17,419 bases of DNA, taken from positions 1 to 17,419 of the forward strand of contig JAQUJJ010000073.1 of NCBI GenBank assembly GCA_028681035.1. Direction: 5' to 3'. Positions 7,370 through 15,500 of this stretch are shown piece by piece (positions within the stretch are counted from its first letter, which is position 1; every line of letters begins with the position of its first letter). Origin of the DNA: Candidatus Cloacimonadota bacterium (GTDB lineage: Bacteria; Cloacimonadota; Cloacimonadia; Cloacimonadales; Cloacimonadaceae). The position numbers and the translations under genes were made by a program. The notes below the pieces were generated by a model that searched no databases, was not told the DNA's origin, and saw only the letters and a list, made by a program, of their open reading frames with translations.

Positions 7370-8690
7370 GGTAGCCTCGTAGATCTATTTTACCAGTGAC
7401 GGCTGAGTGGATGAGGGATGAACGGTATTCTTGGAGGAGGGTGATGGAGTTTTCTACTGTGTGCATTATCTGTTCAATACCCTTTAGTTCTCCCCAGGCG
7501 GTATCGCTAATTGTATCCTGTTCATCTAAAGGAGGTATTGGCAGATATAGGTTCTCAATCACATTCATACCTATGTTTTGTTGGGTTCCAAAGCTCCAGT
7601 ATAGCTGAATAGATGTGATGAACTCAATCGAGTTTACAAACAAGAAAATAAAGCGAGGATTTGCAATGGCTCTACTACATCTTATAGCTGCTAAAGGAGA
7701 CCATATATTAAAATCATTCTCTGTTTCAACAATAGCACTATTTCCGGTTGTAGCACCAGACTTGATAACGAAGATGTCGTCCAATTGAGGTTTATACTTT
7801 TTTGAATATACTATATGATCTTCAAGGCTAATATGCCCTCTTTTCAGATCAAAGTCTATCTTCCCACCCTTGATCGACTCTGCAGAGATGAAAGGGATGC
7901 CATCATCAAGAATCTCTGGCGTTTCATGGGGGCCATCAGTAACGGGAACGCTTACTATTCTCTTTATCGGTAATATCATCCAATGTTCCGGTACCTCACC
8001 CAACCACTCAATTCCAGAGTCTTTCATTTTGGCATTGGGGTCAAGCCCTTTGGTGACAGCCTGGGTGATAAGCGCAATCCGCTTCTCTTTCAGCAGTTCT
8101 ATCATCCGCTCTTTCTTCTGGATCAGGGCATCTATCCTTGCTGTTTCATGGTCAAGGAAGGCGGCGATGGCTTGTTGTTCCTGAGGTGGTGGCACTGGGG
8201 AAAAGAAGTTACCAATTTCACCTGCATTTATTGCTGGGTAACTAACGCCTACAGATCTTGAAACCACAGATTCAACGCTATAGTGTGAGGTTAGAAAAAG
8301 AGACAAGTAGTCTGATGAGATATTTGCTGGCCGTATTACCGCAAACCCGGTTGAGACTATCAGATTGTCTTCTGGCATTTTGATACTTGCTATTGCTCTG
8401 AGATATGTCCTTACTGTAGATATAATTGTGTCCCCATCTTTTACAATTCTTCTTGCACGTGATGGAGCATTCTCAAAATTTAATTCTTCTTTTTTAACAA
8501 TACCCTCAGTCCTTGATACACTGCCAATATCTACATACAATATTTCAAACGAAGGGTCTGTTGATTCAGGCAATGATTCATCGTTACAACTCGATAAATA
8601 TTTCAACCTTTTAACTCCCCACCCTTCTGGGACCTCTCCCAACCACTCAATTCCGCTATCTTTGTAGCTGGGATATGGCTTCGGCATCAT
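7356..8690 (-). CDS. hsdS: type I restriction-modification specificity subunit (HsdS), 444 aa
   Basis: HsdS recognises the bipartite DNA target and is shared by the methylase and the restriction complex. Two target-recognition domains are visible: TRD1 from about residue 20 to 165 and TRD2 from about 233 to 390. Each is introduced by nearly the same segment, DSGIEWLGEVPEGW at 11-24 and DSGIEWLGEVPEHW at 224-237. Each is followed by a conserved helical spacer: PPPQEQQAIAAFLDHETARI (from 167) with ALITQAVTKGLDP (206-218), and PPLDEQD with SSLIHSAVTGKIDLRG near the C-terminus. The ATG at 8690 overlaps the rhuM stop by 4 nt (ATGA); AAGGA lies 7-8 nt upstream; a second ATG follows directly. The TRD parts are more AT-rich than the spacers, as is usual where TRDs have been swapped between strains. 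Confidence 0.96.
   Translation of the reverse strand: MMPKPYPSYKDSGIEWLGEVPEGWGVKRLKYLSSCNDESLPESTDPSFEILYVDIGSVSRTEGIVKKEELNFENAPSRARRIVKDGDTIISTVRTYLRAIASIKMPEDNLIVSTGFAVIRPANISSDYLSLFLTSHYSVESVVSRSVGVSYPAINAGEIGNFFSPVPPPQEQQAIAAFLDHETARIDALIQKKERMIELLKEKRIALITQAVTKGLDPNAKMKDSGIEWLGEVPEHWMILPIKRIVSVPVTDGPHETPEILDDGIPFISAESIKGGKIDFDLKRGHISLEDHIVYSKKYKPQLDDIFVIKSGATTGNSAIVETENDFNIWSPLAAIRCSRAIANPRFIFLFVNSIEFITSIQLYWSFGTQQNIGMNVIENLYLPIPPLDEQDTISDTAWGELKGIEQIMHTVENSITLLQEYRSSLIHSAVTGKIDLRGYHEEH
7999..8654 (-). repeat. 17-bp direct repeat at the entry to each HsdS TRD
   Basis: The string CCCAACCACTCAATTCC (plus-strand reading) occurs at 7999-8015 and 8638-8654, exactly 639 bp (213 codons) apart and in the same frame. 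It encodes the GIEWLG part of both pre-TRD segments. Identity at the DNA level, beyond the protein level, offers a site for homologous exchange of TRDs. Confidence 0.85.
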
Positions 8691-9742
8691 TTCTTTTTCC
8701 TTCTGGCAGCCACCAGTTTGCTGGTTTGGTTCAGGTCTTCCAGATATTTGGCTTCGGCTTCGTGCTCTTTTTCTGCTCTGCGTCTTTGTTCGAAGCTGTC
8801 GTAGCTCTCTTCAGCCAGGGCTCTAGCTTGGGCGTGGGAGATACTGCCAGCTCCATCCAGGATGGGCAGTTCATTATCATGCAGGAATTTATTCAGGTAA
8901 AGTGCCCAATCTGCCGTAAATAGCTGCTGTTTTCGCAGGACTTTCAATTCAGCCTGTTCCAGAAAGATATTTACAATGCGGTTCAGGATGTCAATTTCCT
9001 GGGCATCCAGATAGTTTTTGGCAGTTACCACATCCCGTTTGCGCACTACGCTGCCTTTCCAATTGGTCAGTCCCATATTGGCCTCGTCTGCATTGGCACG
9101 GGTAGCAATCAGTTCGGCAGCGGTTTGGCCCGTTGCGGCATAGTGCATTTTATTTTGCATGGTAGCAAAAAAGGTCTTTGCCATGTCACTTTGGGGATTA
9201 TAGTCTGTGGCCAGAGCGAATATTTCTCTCACTCTCAGGTAGGCTCTTTTTTCACTGGCGCGAATATCCCGGATGCGGTCCAATAGTTCATCGAAGTAAT
9301 CTACAAGGGCATTGTTTCCCTTCAGGCGTTCATCATCCAGAACAAAGCCTTTTACGACATATTCGCTTAAGCGTTCTGTAGCCCATTGGCGGAATTGCAC
9401 TCCTCTGCTGGAACGAACGCGATAGCCGATGGCCAGGATCATTTCCAGATCATAGAAGTCCACATTTCGGGTAACTCTTCTATTTGCTTCAGTTTGAACT
9501 ATTCGATAATTTCGAACAGTTGCCTCAGCACTCAATTCCTCATCGGCATAGATCTGAGCAATATGATAACTTATGGTATTCACACCTACCTGGTAGAGTT
9601 CGGCCAGTTGTTTTTGGTTCAACCAGACGGATTCTGCTCCCCGTATCACTTCCAGAATGATTTTGTTATCTTCAGTCTTGAATAATATGACTTCATGCTC
9701 AGGAGCTTCAGTATCCATGGATACAATGTGGGTTTCGTTCAT
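8687..9742 (-). CDS. rhuM: RhuM family protein inside the RM operon, 351 aa
   Basis: RhuM-family proteins were named after a Salmonella pathogenicity-island gene; their molecular role is unknown. The family is often found inside type I RM operons. Seen here: VWLNQKQLAELYQVGVNTISYHI at about 39-61, which looks like a helix-turn-helix, then ATVRNYRIVQTEANRRV (74-90), DFYDLEMILAIGYRVRSSRG (95-114) and QFRQWATERLSEYVVKGFVLDDERL (116-140), the conserved run of the family. The middle (residues 190-230) is charged and polar, and the C-terminus ends in a Lys/Arg-rich tail (LVAARRKKK). The start ATG at 9742 overlaps the hsdM stop by 4 nt (ATGA) and has GGAGGG upstream within hsdM; its stop overlaps hsdS by 4 nt. 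It is therefore made in step with the methylase and specificity subunits. A DNA-binding regulator or a modulator of the complex is plausible but not shown. Confidence 0.92.
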   Translation of the reverse strand: MNETHIVSMDTEAPEHEVILFKTEDNKIILEVIRGAESVWLNQKQLAELYQVGVNTISYHIAQIYADEELSAEATVRNYRIVQTEANRRVTRNVDFYDLEMILAIGYRVRSSRGVQFRQWATERLSEYVVKGFVLDDERLKGNNALVDYFDELLDRIRDIRASEKRAYLRVREIFALATDYNPQSDMAKTFFATMQNKMHYAATGQTAAELIATRANADEANMGLTNWKGSVVRKRDVVTAKNYLDAQEIDILNRIVNIFLEQAELKVLRKQQLFTADWALYLNKFLHDNELPILDGAGSISHAQARALAEESYDSFEQRRRAEKEHEAEAKYLEDLNQTSKLVAARRKKK

Positions 9743-11805
9743 AATCCCTCCAGCAAGTTGGCAATCTCTGCTTCAATCGTCTTTAATTCTGCCTCTATCA
9801 CATTCAGAGGCCTTGGTGGCTGATACACATAAAAATGGCGGTTCAGCGGGATCTCGTAGCCGATTTTGGTCTTGCTTTTATCAATCCAGGCATCGGGCAC
9901 ATGGGGCAGGACTTCGCGCTGGAAGTAAGCCTGGATATCTTCTTTTAAGGGGATGCTTTCTGTGTCTCGAAGCTCGGTATCAGCTTCGGGCTTGCCCTTG
10001 CTGTTTGCGCAGATCTCGGCGGTTTCATCTCGCAAGGAAAGCGCTTCCAGGATGGCTTTCAGCTCTGGAGCGGATAAGCTAAGCTTATTTGCAGCTGCGG
10101 CTTTATCTATAGCTTGGATAAATTGCTTCCTGTTTTTATAGAGGATGCGCGCGTCCATGCTTTGTAACATTTCCTTAATCTGCTTTTGCCGGGCTTTACC
10201 AGCTTCAATTTCTTTCAGGCTTTGGGCTGGGTCCTTCTTCTTGCTTTCAGCCAGCCTGGTAAAAGCTTTGATCTCATCCAGATTCGCAATCCGTTCTTCC
10301 GAGGCCATAAAGTTCAGGCGCAGGGGGCGTTCCACCACTATTTTGTGGTAGCCAAAGTCTTCGTTATCAAAGATTTTGCTTACTATTGCGCTTGTTGGCT
10401 CTGTGTTGCTGATGATTTCAAGCTCCTGATTATGAATAAAATCAGCATGGATTTTGGTGATCTGGGAGATGTGATCAAAGCGATTGTCTTCACCATCGCC
10501 GATGATGTGGCGTTTGTTGCCCAGACTTTTGCGCATCTTGTTATAAAAGAGGCGGGCATCTATAAGCTGGATTTTACCCTGGCGATGCGGCTCTTTTTTG
10601 TTGGTGATGATCCAGATATAAGTGCTGATGCCTGTATTGTAAAAAAGCTGATCCGGCATGGCGACAATAGCTTCCAGCCAGTCGTTTTCGATGATCCATT
10701 GGCGGATATTGCTTTCTCCGCTGCCGGCATCTCCGGTAAAGAGAGGGGAGCCGTTGAAGACAATAGCTATCCGGCTGCCGCCTTCCTTAGTATCTCGCAT
10801 CTTGGAGATCATGTGCTGCAAAAAGAGTAGAGAACCATCATTTATACGTGGCAATCCTGCTCCGAAACGGCCATTATAGCCAAGATTCTCATGCTCTGTA
10901 GTTATCGTCTTTTGCTGTTTCTTCCATTCCACGCCAAAGGGGGGATTGGCCAGCATATAATCAAAGCGATTTGTGGAGAAGCCATCCTGCTCAAAGGAGC
11001 AGCCGTAATGGATCTCGGCTTTTTCACCTTTGATGAGCATATCGGAGCAGCAGACGGCATAGGATTCCTTGTTCCAGTCCTGCCCATAGAGATGGGGCTG
11101 GGCATCACGATTCAGCTCTTTGATGTAGTTTTCTGCGGCGGTGAGCATGCCACCGGTTCCACAGGCGGGATCGAAGATGGTTTTTACCACGTGGCTTTTG
11201 GCCAGATCTGCCTCCGGGCTGAGCAGCAGATTCACCATCAGTTTGATCACCTCACGCGGGGTAAAGTGCTCTCCGGCTTCTTCGTTGGATTGCTCTGCAC
11301 CGATGCGGATGAGCTCTTCAAAGATCAAGCCCATTTCCATATTATCCACAGCCTCAGGGCTGAGGTCCAGCTCGTCATTCACAAACTTTTGTACGACGAG
11401 GTAGAGCAGGTTGCTTTCTTGCAGGCGGGCGATCTGTTCGGAAAAGGAGAAATATTCGATGATCCTGGCTACATTTGGGGAAAAGCTATTGATATAGGAT
11501 TGCAGATTGATGGCAAGCTGATTGGGGTCGTCCAGCAGTTTCTTCATGCTGAGCTGGGATTTGTTGTAAAACTGCACTCCGGTGATGCGGGTAAGGCTTT
11601 CAAACAGGATGTTGTCGGATTTATCGTATAAGCGGGGCAATTCAGCCAAAACCTTGTCCTTAGTAGCTTCCAGGATGCAATCAAAGCGGCGGATTACGGT
11701 AAGCGGCAGGATCACCTTGCGGTATTCATTGCGTTTATAGGGTCCCCGGAGCAGGTTGCAGATGCTCCAGATAAAAGATGCGATTTGTGAGTGTGATTGG
11801 CTCAT
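9739..11805 (-). CDS. hsdM: type I restriction-modification DNA methylase (HsdM), 688 aa
   Basis: HsdM transfers a methyl group from S-adenosylmethionine to adenine N6 in the target set by HsdS. Seen: the N-terminal helical domain (residues 1-150), EEAGEHFTPREVI at 175-187, SAM-binding motif I FDPACGTGG at 211-219 and catalytic motif IV NPPF at 287-290. After about residue 480 comes a long charged helical region and a C-terminal block including REVLPHVPDAWID and KIGYEIPLNRHFYVYQPPRPL. At 688 aa it is longer than EcoKI HsdM (529 aa) because of this C-terminal extension, which I have seen in other type I M subunits. The ATG at 11805 has only a purine-rich leader (AGGAG lies 14 nt away), so translation initiation may be modest. 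It is the first gene of the operon, divergent from ndvB across a 700-bp gap. Confidence 0.97.
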   Translation of the reverse strand: MSQSHSQIASFIWSICNLLRGPYKRNEYRKVILPLTVIRRFDCILEATKDKVLAELPRLYDKSDNILFESLTRITGVQFYNKSQLSMKKLLDDPNQLAINLQSYINSFSPNVARIIEYFSFSEQIARLQESNLLYLVVQKFVNDELDLSPEAVDNMEMGLIFEELIRIGAEQSNEEAGEHFTPREVIKLMVNLLLSPEADLAKSHVVKTIFDPACGTGGMLTAAENYIKELNRDAQPHLYGQDWNKESYAVCCSDMLIKGEKAEIHYGCSFEQDGFSTNRFDYMLANPPFGVEWKKQQKTITTEHENLGYNGRFGAGLPRINDGSLLFLQHMISKMRDTKEGGSRIAIVFNGSPLFTGDAGSGESNIRQWIIENDWLEAIVAMPDQLFYNTGISTYIWIITNKKEPHRQGKIQLIDARLFYNKMRKSLGNKRHIIGDGEDNRFDHISQITKIHADFIHNQELEIISNTEPTSAIVSKIFDNEDFGYHKIVVERPLRLNFMASEERIANLDEIKAFTRLAESKKKDPAQSLKEIEAGKARQKQIKEMLQSMDARILYKNRKQFIQAIDKAAAANKLSLSAPELKAILEALSLRDETAEICANSKGKPEADTELRDTESIPLKEDIQAYFQREVLPHVPDAWIDKSKTKIGYEIPLNRHFYVYQPPRPLNVIEAELKTIEAEIANLLEGL

Positions 11806-11877
11806 AGATCTTTCTTTCTCTCCTCTAATATTGATTCAGTCGGTACGCTGATTCTTTGAACATATATCTAATCCCAC

Positions 11878-11906
11878 AAGATTTTGCAAATGGCTATATC
11901 TGTCAA
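11878..11906 (-). promoter_or_regulatory. weak candidate promoter of the hsdM operon
   Basis: On the minus strand TTGACA (11906-11901) is followed after 17 nt by AATCTT (11883-11878), a poor -10 box. A second option uses TTGCAA and TATATG, 17 nt apart, slightly further downstream. Either would place the start 40-70 nt before hsdM. The perfect palindrome AAAATCGATTTT (11910-11921) lies just upstream of the first -35 and could be a regulator site. Confidence 0.28.
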
Positions 11907-11986
11907 TGGAAAATCGATTTTGAGGCTTTCTCTATTTTCCGTGAAGGCCTGTATATGGTCTAGGACTTGGTGCTAAACAATATGTC

Positions 11987-12052
11987 GTCCCCAGGGGACT
12001 CAGGCTATTGTGTTGGTGGCATTTGCTATCTGAACTACCGTCCCGCTGGGAC
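11987..12052. repeat. pair of GTCCC/GGGAC hairpins, 53 bp apart
   Basis: GTCCCCAGGGGAC (11987-11999) and GTCCCGCTGGGAC (12040-12052) are two short perfect stem-loops with nearly the same arms, repeated at a 53-bp step. The flanks also look repetitive in style. Such GTCCC-loop-GGGAC units occur, from memory, in dispersed non-coding repeats of several environmental bacterial groups. That match is recall and was not checked. Confidence 0.55.
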
Positions 12053-12275
12053 TCACTCTTAACGAATTGAATCGCTTCCTGCTCATCCACCCCAAAAAAA
12101 GCTGGTTCGTAAAAAAAAAAGCAGAGAAAAAGCAATTTGTCCACTATCTGGCAGTATAAAGAGATTATGGGCAACAATACAGATTAAGGATGGAGATGAG
12201 GTAAGTCCAGCAAGCCAGAGCAGACCAAAATCAAGCTCTAATGCCCAAAGAGGGCTGTCGGATAAAAGAATCAAG

Positions 12276-12303
12276 TTGACAACATATCGAGCTTAATTAT
12301 ATT
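12276..12303 (+). promoter_or_regulatory. candidate promoter of ndvB
   Basis: A perfect TTGACA (12276-12281) is followed after 16 nt by TATATT (12298-12303, 5 of 6 matches to TATAAT). Transcription would start near 12310 and give a leader of about 195 nt. A perfect TATAAT also occurs at 12417-12422, closer to the gene, but has no -35 at the right distance. Confidence 0.5.
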
Positions 12304-12505
12304 AGTATAACAAGCTAAACTGCAACTTAATAGATCAAAATGAACAGCTATTGTGCAGAAATAAGGTCGTGATAGACGGCCATCAAAGGAGCTAAAAAAC
12401 AATGATTGGGACTTTATATAATTATTTGCGAATCAATTCCGCTTTTGCTGAGGCGAGCTATAGACATGCAAATCACGTAACTTTATCTTGTACAGGCCGT
12501 AAATC

Positions 12506-15500
12506 ATGCACTTGAAAAACATAGGACCTTTAAAAGGACTGTCTCAGATCATCTCCCGGCACAGCACTTGGATGGGAGCGTCCAAAAGCAAACTGAAACA
12601 CAGCTCCACAGATCTTCCCCTACGTGCTGAGATTTTATCCTCCGAGCAAATGACTCAGCGTGGAAAGATCCTGGCCAGAGGGCACATTGTGGGGATGGGA
12701 AAATCGAAAAGAAGCCTTTTGGACCGGCTGGCAGAAAATGAAAGCATACTTTGGGAAGTTTACAATCTGCTGAGCGAAGACCTGCGCCTGGACACTGGCG
12801 TGAATCCCGCAGGAGAATGGCTACTCGACAATTATTACCTGATTGAAGAACAAATACGCATCGCCAAGCGTCACCTCCCCAAGGCTTATAGCAAGGAACT
12901 GCCGCATTTGGAGAATGGCATCCTGGCTGGCTACCCCAGGGTTTATGACATTGCCTTGCAGATCATCTCGCATGGTGACGGCAGGATCGATATAGAGAAT
13001 CTTGGCAATTTCATCTCTGCCTACCAATCTGTAGCCACCTTGAAACTGGGTGAGCTGTGGGCAATCCCCATCATGCTGCGTTTGGCTTTGATAGAAAAGC
13101 TGAGAAGGACATCAGTACGAATGGCTTCAGCCAGGAGCGATAAGCAAAAAGCAGTGTACTGGGCAGACAGGATGACGGAGACAGTGGCCAAAGACCCCAG
13201 CAGCTTGATCTTGACCATAGCCGATATGGCGCGCTCGGATCCCCCTTTGGTGAGCTCGTTTGTGGCAGAGCTGGTGCGCAGACTGCAAGGCCAGGCTCCG
13301 GGACTGTCTTTACCCCTCAATTGGATCGAACAGCGTCTGGCAGAATCCGTCTTAACTACGGAGCAATTGGTACGGGCAGAAAACCAGCAACAAGCTACGG
13401 AACAGGTATCCATCAGCAATACCATCAGCAGTTTACGTCTTTTGGGCAATACGGATTGGCGACTATTTGTGGAGTCCATCAGCGAAGTAGAAGAAATCCT
13501 CTGCCAAGACCCGGCAGGGCAATATGCCAAAATGGATTTCCCGACCAGAGACAGCTACCGCCATGTTGTGGAAAAACTGGCCCGGCGGAGCAAATACAGC
13601 GAAAGCGAGATCGCGAAACATGCAGTGCGCCTGGCCCAAAAAGGTGCCGTCAGCAAGGGCGAATCTCACAGAGAAGCACATGTAGGATACTATCTGCTGG
13701 ATAAAGGGCTTTTCAAGACGGAGCATATCGGAAAAGTCCAGCTTAAATCAAACGAAGCCCTGCGCAAGCTGATAAAAAGAATCCCCCTGTGGACTTATCT
13801 CGTCGTAATCCTGATGATTACCCTGGCCAGTGGCTACTCTATGGCCTTCGTCGCCTCCAGAGCAGGCCTGCACGGCTGGAAATTGTGGCTGTTTTCTCTC
13901 TTTACCGTTATCGGCAGCTCTCATCTGGCAGTCTTGCTGGTTAATTGGCTGGTGACCTTATTTGCAAATCCCAAGCGCCTGCCTCGCATGGACTTCTCCC
14001 GAGGCGTACCAGATACGGCGCGCACTCTGGTGACCATTCCCACCATGCTTACCAGTCCCCAGAATGCAGAAAGTCTGCTCAATGGTCTGGAAGTACGTTT
14101 TTTGGCAAACAGGCAGGATAATTTGTTCTTCTGTTTGCTTACAGATTTTGGTGATGCTGCCCAGGAAAGCCTGCCGCAGGATGAATCGCTCTTGGCCATT
14201 GCCGAAGCAGGGATCCAAGCCTTAAATGCAAAGTACTCATCAGGCGATGGAGATTTCTTCTTCCTCTTTCACCGACCCCGGCTGTGGAATGATATAGACA
14301 AAATCTGGATGGGTTTTGAGCGCAAACGTGGAAAGCTTTCTGCCCTGAACCGGTTTCTGCAAAACGGGCAAAAAGATGACTTTTCTCTGATCGTGGGCGA
14401 CACCACAAAGCTGGAAAACATCAGATACATCATCACGTTGGATACCGATACCCAATTACCGCTGGATTCTGCCCAAAAGTTTATCGGGGCAATGGCTCAT
14501 CCGCTGAATAGCCCTCAGTATGATCCTCAGCTAAAGCGCATCGTGGCCGGCTATGGCATTTTGCAGCCCAGAGTGGGCATCAGCATGGACTTGTGCTGCC
14601 GGTCTCGCTATTCCGCTATGTGTGCCAGCGATCCTGGGATAGACCCTTACACCCGCGCTGTTTCCGATGTCTATCAAGACCTCTTTGGCGAAGGCTCCTT
14701 CGTGGGCAAGGGTATCTATGACATAGAAGCATTTGAACAAACTTCGGGAGATTGCTTCCCGGATAATCGCATTTTGAGCCACGACCTTTTGGAGGGTTGC
14801 TATACTAGATCCGGGCTTTTGACCGATGCAGAGCTATATGAAGAATACCCTTCCAGCTATCACGCCGATGTCAAACGCCGGCATCGCTGGACCAGAGGAG
14901 ATTGGCAGATAGCTCAGTGGGTGCTTCCCTTCATTCCCAATCAAGATAACAAGCTGCAGAGGAATCCGATCTCGATGCTCTCGCGCTGGAAGGTATTTGA
15001 TAACCTGAGGCGTAGCGTAATGGCTCTGTCACTCACGATCATGCTTTTGGTGGGATGGCTTGCACTCTCCCAGCCCTTATTCTGGAGCCTGGTGGTGATG
15101 ACTATTCTGCTTTTGCCCCCGGCCCTTGCGGCTATGGTGGGTATCGTGCGAAAACCCGCGGATATGAAGTTGCTGGATCATCTGCGCTCTGAACTAAAAT
15201 CTGTGGGCCAAAAGCTCACCGAGACTACTTTTTATTTGGCTACCATGCCTTATGAGGCTTATTACAGTTCTGATGCCATCCTGCGCACCCTGTGGCGCAC
15301 ACATTTCTCACACAAAAATATGCTGGAATGGGCTCCTTCGGCAGATACCAACAGAGACGAATCCAGTCTATGGGGCACTTTCCGCAGGATGTGGGTATCC
15401 CCCTTCCTGGCCGTGATTACTGGCTTTGTGATGATAGCCTTGCCGGCTTATCAAATGTCTTTTGTCGCCTTGGCCGTACTGGCCTTGTGGCTGGTTTCTC

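Larger units (their letters stand above)
11806..12505. other. 700-bp divergent gap between hsdM and ndvB; no gene seen
   Basis: The hsdM-proximal part holds candidate promoter boxes and the palindrome AAAATCGATTTT (11910-11921). The middle (about 11980-12055) holds two GTCCC/GGGAC hairpins. Around 12093-12127 there are A-runs of 7 and 10. The ndvB-proximal part is AT-rich and contains a good candidate promoter and the long ndvB leader. Short open frames on the minus strand (81 and 63 codons) overlap the hairpins, and I regard them as spurious. I see no tRNA, CRISPR or insertion-sequence ends. Confidence 0.6.

Noticed and set aside
10891..11631. 246-codon open frame on the plus strand
   Set aside because: Antisense to the hsdM methylase domain, whose motifs are unambiguous; the plus-strand product has no domain features.
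11932..12177. 81-codon open frame on the minus strand in the hsdM-ndvB gap
   Set aside because: It reads through the two GTCCC/GGGAC hairpins and long A/T runs; the product is low in complexity at the start and looks like a translated non-coding repeat.
13021..13530. 169-codon open frame on the minus strand
   Set aside because: Antisense to ndvB, which is open through the whole region with family motifs in phase.
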